Positions 61,170-64,000 of a stretch of 64,000 nt of DNA are shown piece after piece; position 1 is the stretch's first letter; the number at the start of each line of letters is the position of its first letter. This DNA is from UBA12077 sp963665525 (GTDB taxonomy: Bacteria > Bacteroidota > Bacteroidia > Bacteroidales > UBA12077): NCBI GenBank assembly GCA_963665525.1, contig OY762280.1, forward strand, positions 3,720,001-3,784,000, given 5' to 3'. Position numbers and translations under genes: made by a program. The notes beneath the pieces are model-generated. The model worked only from the letters and a program-made list of their open reading frames with translations. It did no database searches and was not told where the DNA came from.

Positions 61170-62297
61170 ATGGCAGGAATTTATTTACACATACCATTCT
61201 GTAAGCGAAAATGTGCTTACTGTGATTTTTATTCGATTGCGAATACTTCAAATCAAGAAAAGTTTATCGAAGCTTTATTACATGAGATTGAAATAAGAAA
61301 AAATTATTTAGGAAATGAAACCATTCAAACCATTTATTTTGGTGGAGGTACACCTTCGTTATTAAGTCCAAAAAATTTAGAACATATATTAGAATCGATT
61401 GATAAAAATTTTAATATTGAAAAGAACAGGGAAATTACTTTAGAAGCAAACCCTGATGATTTATCAGTTCAGTATTTGAAAGAAATACAAAATATTGGAA
61501 TTAACAGATTGAGTGTAGGAATACAATCTTTCTTTGATGAAGATTTAAATTTGATGAAAAGACAGCATTCATCGAAACAGGCAAAAGAAGTAATTAAGCA
61601 AGCTCAAGAAACAGGGTTTAAAAATATCAGTGTTGATTTAATTTATGGATTGCCAAATTTATCCATCGAAAAATGGGAGCAAAATATTAACGAAGCTATC
61701 AATTTAAAAATCCAACATATTTCTGCATATCATTTAACAATTGAACCAAATACCCTTTTTCAAAAATATTACCAGAACGACAAAATTAATTTACCTACGG
61801 ATGAGGAAAGTTTAAAACAATTTGAATTGTTAAAACAGGAAACGGCAAAAAATGGATTTATACATTATGAAATTTCAAATTTTGCATTAGATGGTTCTAT
61901 TTCGTTACATAATACAAATTATTGGTTAGGTGTAAAGTATTTAGGATTAGGACCTTCTGCACATTCCTATAATTTAAGTGCGCGAGAATGGAATATCTCA
62001 AATCTTCATGAGTATATGGACGCAATATTTCAAGGAAAATTAGCAAACGAAACAGAAATTTTAACAGAAAATGAAAAATTCAATGAATTTGTCATGACAT
62101 CTTTAAGAACAAAGTGGGGATTAAATACCGAAAAACTTAAAATAAAATTTGGTTTACAAGCAGAAAAATATTTTTTATCAAAAACAAAAAACTTAATCGA
62201 AAAAGACTTATTGACTAATGAGCAAAATAATTATATCTTAACAGAAAAAGGGATGTTTATATCCGATAATATTATCGCATCAATTCTTATTGTATGA
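61170..62297 (+). CDS. hemW: radical SAM heme chaperone HemW
   Basis: 375 residues. The radical SAM cluster motif is CKRKCAYC (Cys10, Cys14, Cys17) followed by the HemW-type DFYS. Further motifs are YFGGGTPSLL, EANPDD, RLSVGIQSF, VDLIYGLP and LGLGPSAHSY, then a C-terminal HemN-like domain. It inserts or traffics heme to respiratory enzymes; it is not a coproporphyrinogen oxidase, for which it is often mistaken. It starts 3 bp after the fusion gene and its stop overlaps the next start (ATGA), so the three genes form an operon. Confidence 0.94.
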   Translation: MAGIYLHIPFCKRKCAYCDFYSIANTSNQEKFIEALLHEIEIRKNYLGNETIQTIYFGGGTPSLLSPKNLEHILESIDKNFNIEKNREITLEANPDDLSVQYLKEIQNIGINRLSVGIQSFFDEDLNLMKRQHSSKQAKEVIKQAQETGFKNISVDLIYGLPNLSIEKWEQNINEAINLKIQHISAYHLTIEPNTLFQKYYQNDKINLPTDEESLKQFELLKQETAKNGFIHYEISNFALDGSISLHNTNYWLGVKYLGLGPSAHSYNLSAREWNISNLHEYMDAIFQGKLANETEILTENEKFNEFVMTSLRTKWGLNTEKLKIKFGLQAEKYFLSKTKNLIEKDLLTNEQNNYILTEKGMFISDNIIASILIV

Positions 62298-64000
62298 AAA
62301 ATAAAATGAATATTGAAGATTCTAAAGAATTATTTAGGGAATTATTTGATGAAGCGGCAGATGGAATATTGGTAGGTATTGGTAATGGAGAAATCGTAGA
62401 AGCTAATCAAAGTATTGTGAATTTGACAGGATATTTAAAAGAAGAGTTAATAGGAAACAATATAAAAATTTTATTCAAGAATGATGAATTAGATCAAAAA
62501 CCACTAAGGTATGATTTAGTCAAAAAAGGTGATTCTGTTATAAGAGAGAGAATTATAGTAAGAAAAGATGGGAAAGAAATTCCTATTGAGATGAATACTA
62601 AAATATTGAAAAATGGTCAGATGCAAGCAGTATTCAGGGACTTAACCGTTCGAAAAGAGACAGAGAGAAAGCTTTTAAGAAGTAAAAATTTATTGCATAA
62701 AACAGAAAAGACTGCTAAACTCGGAAGATACTATTATCATTTTAAAGAAAATATTTGGGAAAGTTCTGATGTTTTAGATGATATATTTGGTATTGATAAA
62801 GACTATGAAAGAAATTTTGAAAGTTGGTTAGATATTGTGGATGATGATTTTAGAACAGAAATGAAAGCGTATTTCAGGGTCAATATTGTAAAAAATAAAC
62901 AAGCATTTGATAAAGAATATAAAATAAAAAGAATAAATGATAAGACCTCTCGATGGGTGCATGGATACGGAGATACTGAATTTGATAATAAGGGTAATTT
63001 AGTTAGGTTATTTGGAACCATACAAGATATTACAGAAAGAAAAGAAGCTGAATTGGCCTTAATAGATAATGAAAAAAAATACAGGAGTATATTTGATAAT
63101 TCTCCTATTGGTATTTTTCATTACAATAAAGAAGGTATCATTACTGATTGTAATCTTAATTTTGTAAAAATCATTGGTTCTTCAAAAGAAAAACTGATTG
63201 GATTAAAGATGTTAAAAGACCTTCCAAATAAGCAGATTGTGGAATGTGTAAAAGATTCATTAAAAAAAGGTGAAGCATATTATAAAAATTGGTACCAGTC
63301 TGTAACCGGTAATAAAAATACTTATGTAAGAATTTTATTTCAAGGAATTAAGAATGAAAATAAGATTATTACATCGGGAGTGGGTTTGGTTGAAAATATT
63401 ACCGAAAGATATTTATCTGAAAAAGCTTTAAGAGAAAGCGAAGAGAAATTAAAGAACATTTTTAAACATAGTTCCAACTTATTTTATAGTCACGATATTA
63501 ATCATGTAATTACCTATTTAAGTCCTCAGGTTAAAAATATTTTAGGTTATGAACCTGATGAAGCTATGGTGAAATGGACAGAATTAGCAACAGATAATCC
63601 TGTTAACGAAAAAGGTTATGAATTAACTTTAAAAGCTATTGAATCAGGGAAGATTCAAGCTCCATACGAACTGGAATTAATTCATAAATCAGGACATAAA
63701 GTTTATGTCGAAGTTCATGAGGCACCTATTGTAAATGATGGTAAAACGATAGCAATTGTCGGTGCTTTGCATGATATTACTGAAAGGAAAAAGGCAGAAG
63801 AAATTATTCGTTTAAATGAAGAAAAATTTAGAACGATTTATAATAATAGTAATGATACGATTATTGTAATGAATGATAAAAACGAAATAATTAGTGTAAA
63901 TCAAGCAGTTACAAAGATTATTAATTATAGTACGGAAGAGATTTTAGGTAAGAATATCTTAGATATTATTGCAGAAGAATATAGAGAGGAAATACAAAAA
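62294..64000 (+). CDS. multi-PAS sensor protein, probably a histidine kinase (3' end outside window)
   Basis: The start ATG (62294) overlaps the hemW stop as ATGA. 569 codons are open to the window end. At least five PAS domains in tandem are visible: about 14-118 (ILVGIGNGEIVEANQSIVNLTGY), 135-252 (ends IQDITERKEAE), 258-372 (SPIGIFHYNKEGIITDCNLNF, ends ENITERYLSE), 382-498 (ends HDITERKKAEE), and 503 onward (cut). No N-terminal signal or membrane segment is present, so it is a cytoplasmic sensor. A histidine kinase output is the usual end in this phylum but is not seen here. Confidence 0.85.
   Translation, partial: MKNKMNIEDSKELFRELFDEAADGILVGIGNGEIVEANQSIVNLTGYLKEELIGNNIKILFKNDELDQKPLRYDLVKKGDSVIRERIIVRKDGKEIPIEMNTKILKNGQMQAVFRDLTVRKETERKLLRSKNLLHKTEKTAKLGRYYYHFKENIWESSDVLDDIFGIDKDYERNFESWLDIVDDDFRTEMKAYFRVNIVKNKQAFDKEYKIKRINDKTSRWVHGYGDTEFDNKGNLVRLFGTIQDITERKEAELALIDNEKKYRSIFDNSPIGIFHYNKEGIITDCNLNFVKIIGSSKEKLIGLKMLKDLPNKQIVECVKDSLKKGEAYYKNWYQSVTGNKNTYVRILFQGIKNENKIITSGVGLVENITERYLSEKALRESEEKLKNIFKHSSNLFYSHDINHVITYLSPQVKNILGYEPDEAMVKWTELATDNPVNEKGYELTLKAIESGKIQAPYELELIHKSGHKVYVEVHEAPIVNDGKTIAIVGALHDITERKKAEEIIRLNEEKFRTIYNNSNDTIIVMNDKNEIISVNQAVTKIINYSTEEILGKNILDIIAEEYREEIQK

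Noticed and set aside
61170..62297. Coproporphyrinogen III dehydrogenase (hemN)
   Set aside because: The protein is short (375 residues) with the HemW-type CxxxCxxC context and lacks the extra N-terminal region of true HemN.
1..64000. CRISPR arrays, complete insertion sequences, rRNA operons or prophage
   Set aside because: No regularly spaced direct repeats, transposase or integrase genes, rRNA sequence or phage structural block was seen on either strand.

Overview
The window is AT-rich chromosomal DNA from a member of the Bacteroidota, most likely a marine or anaerobic relative of the Marinilabiliales/Marinifilaceae (the family guess is inference). Evidence for the phylum: four secreted proteins end in type IX secretion (T9SS) sorting domains of the YPNP type; several promoters carry the phylum-specific -7 box TAnnTTTG; Shine-Dalgarno sequences are almost absent; the tRNA does not encode CCA; and conserved Bacteroidota gene blocks are present (DUF4271-hemD-rnpA-S41 peptidase; flippase-dut-TPR lipoprotein-EnvC).

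Layout. 0-20 kb: a tRNA-Arg(CCU), then mostly exported or envelope functions: two T9SS-exported endonuclease I paralogues in opposite orientation (730-2667 and 17323-20082) that share almost identical Ig-like modules, a large FG-GAP repeat protein, a secreted M1 aminopeptidase, a pair of M16 peptidases, and small housekeeping genes (YitT, tandem Usp, DUF2975 with its HTH partner, an alpha/beta hydrolase whose nucleophile is replaced by Asn). 20-30 kb: dtd, an MFS exporter, a membrane-anchored GNAT, a histidine-kinase remnant, MazG-like, a lipoprotein, deoC, a cloverleaf-like palindromic repeat, a polyprenyl synthase, an ArsR regulator, queD and polA. 30.4-32 kb: a small island of unrecognised genes. 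32-48 kb: a long run of minus-strand core genes (S41 peptidase, rnpA, hemD, DUF4271, uvrC, ade, mnmG, ybeY, RsbW-like, EnvC-like, TPR lipoprotein, dut, flippase). 48-55 kb: a cyclophilin, pheS, OsmC, Crp/Fnr, ruvB, a MORN-like repeat protein and nadA. 55-64 kb: almost all plus strand, with rpiB, an Rrf2 regulator, a VanZ-like protein, a 1387-residue glycosyltransferase/phosphodiester-glycosidase fusion, hemW, and a multi-PAS sensor cut by the window end.

Main hidden signal. Two exact matches to the ParB centromere site parS (TGTTnCACGTGnAACA) lie at 40116-40131 and 60443-60458. They bracket a 618-bp gene-free, extremely AT-rich region (55028-55645) holding nine TTAACA/TGTTAA hexamers. Gene direction switches there from mainly minus to mainly plus, and small hand-counted samples suggest that GC skew changes too. 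I read this as an origin-proximal region with a candidate oriC at 55.0-55.6 kb. The most unusual protein is the glycosyltransferase-NAGPA fusion at 57003-61166, which carries one of the parS sites.
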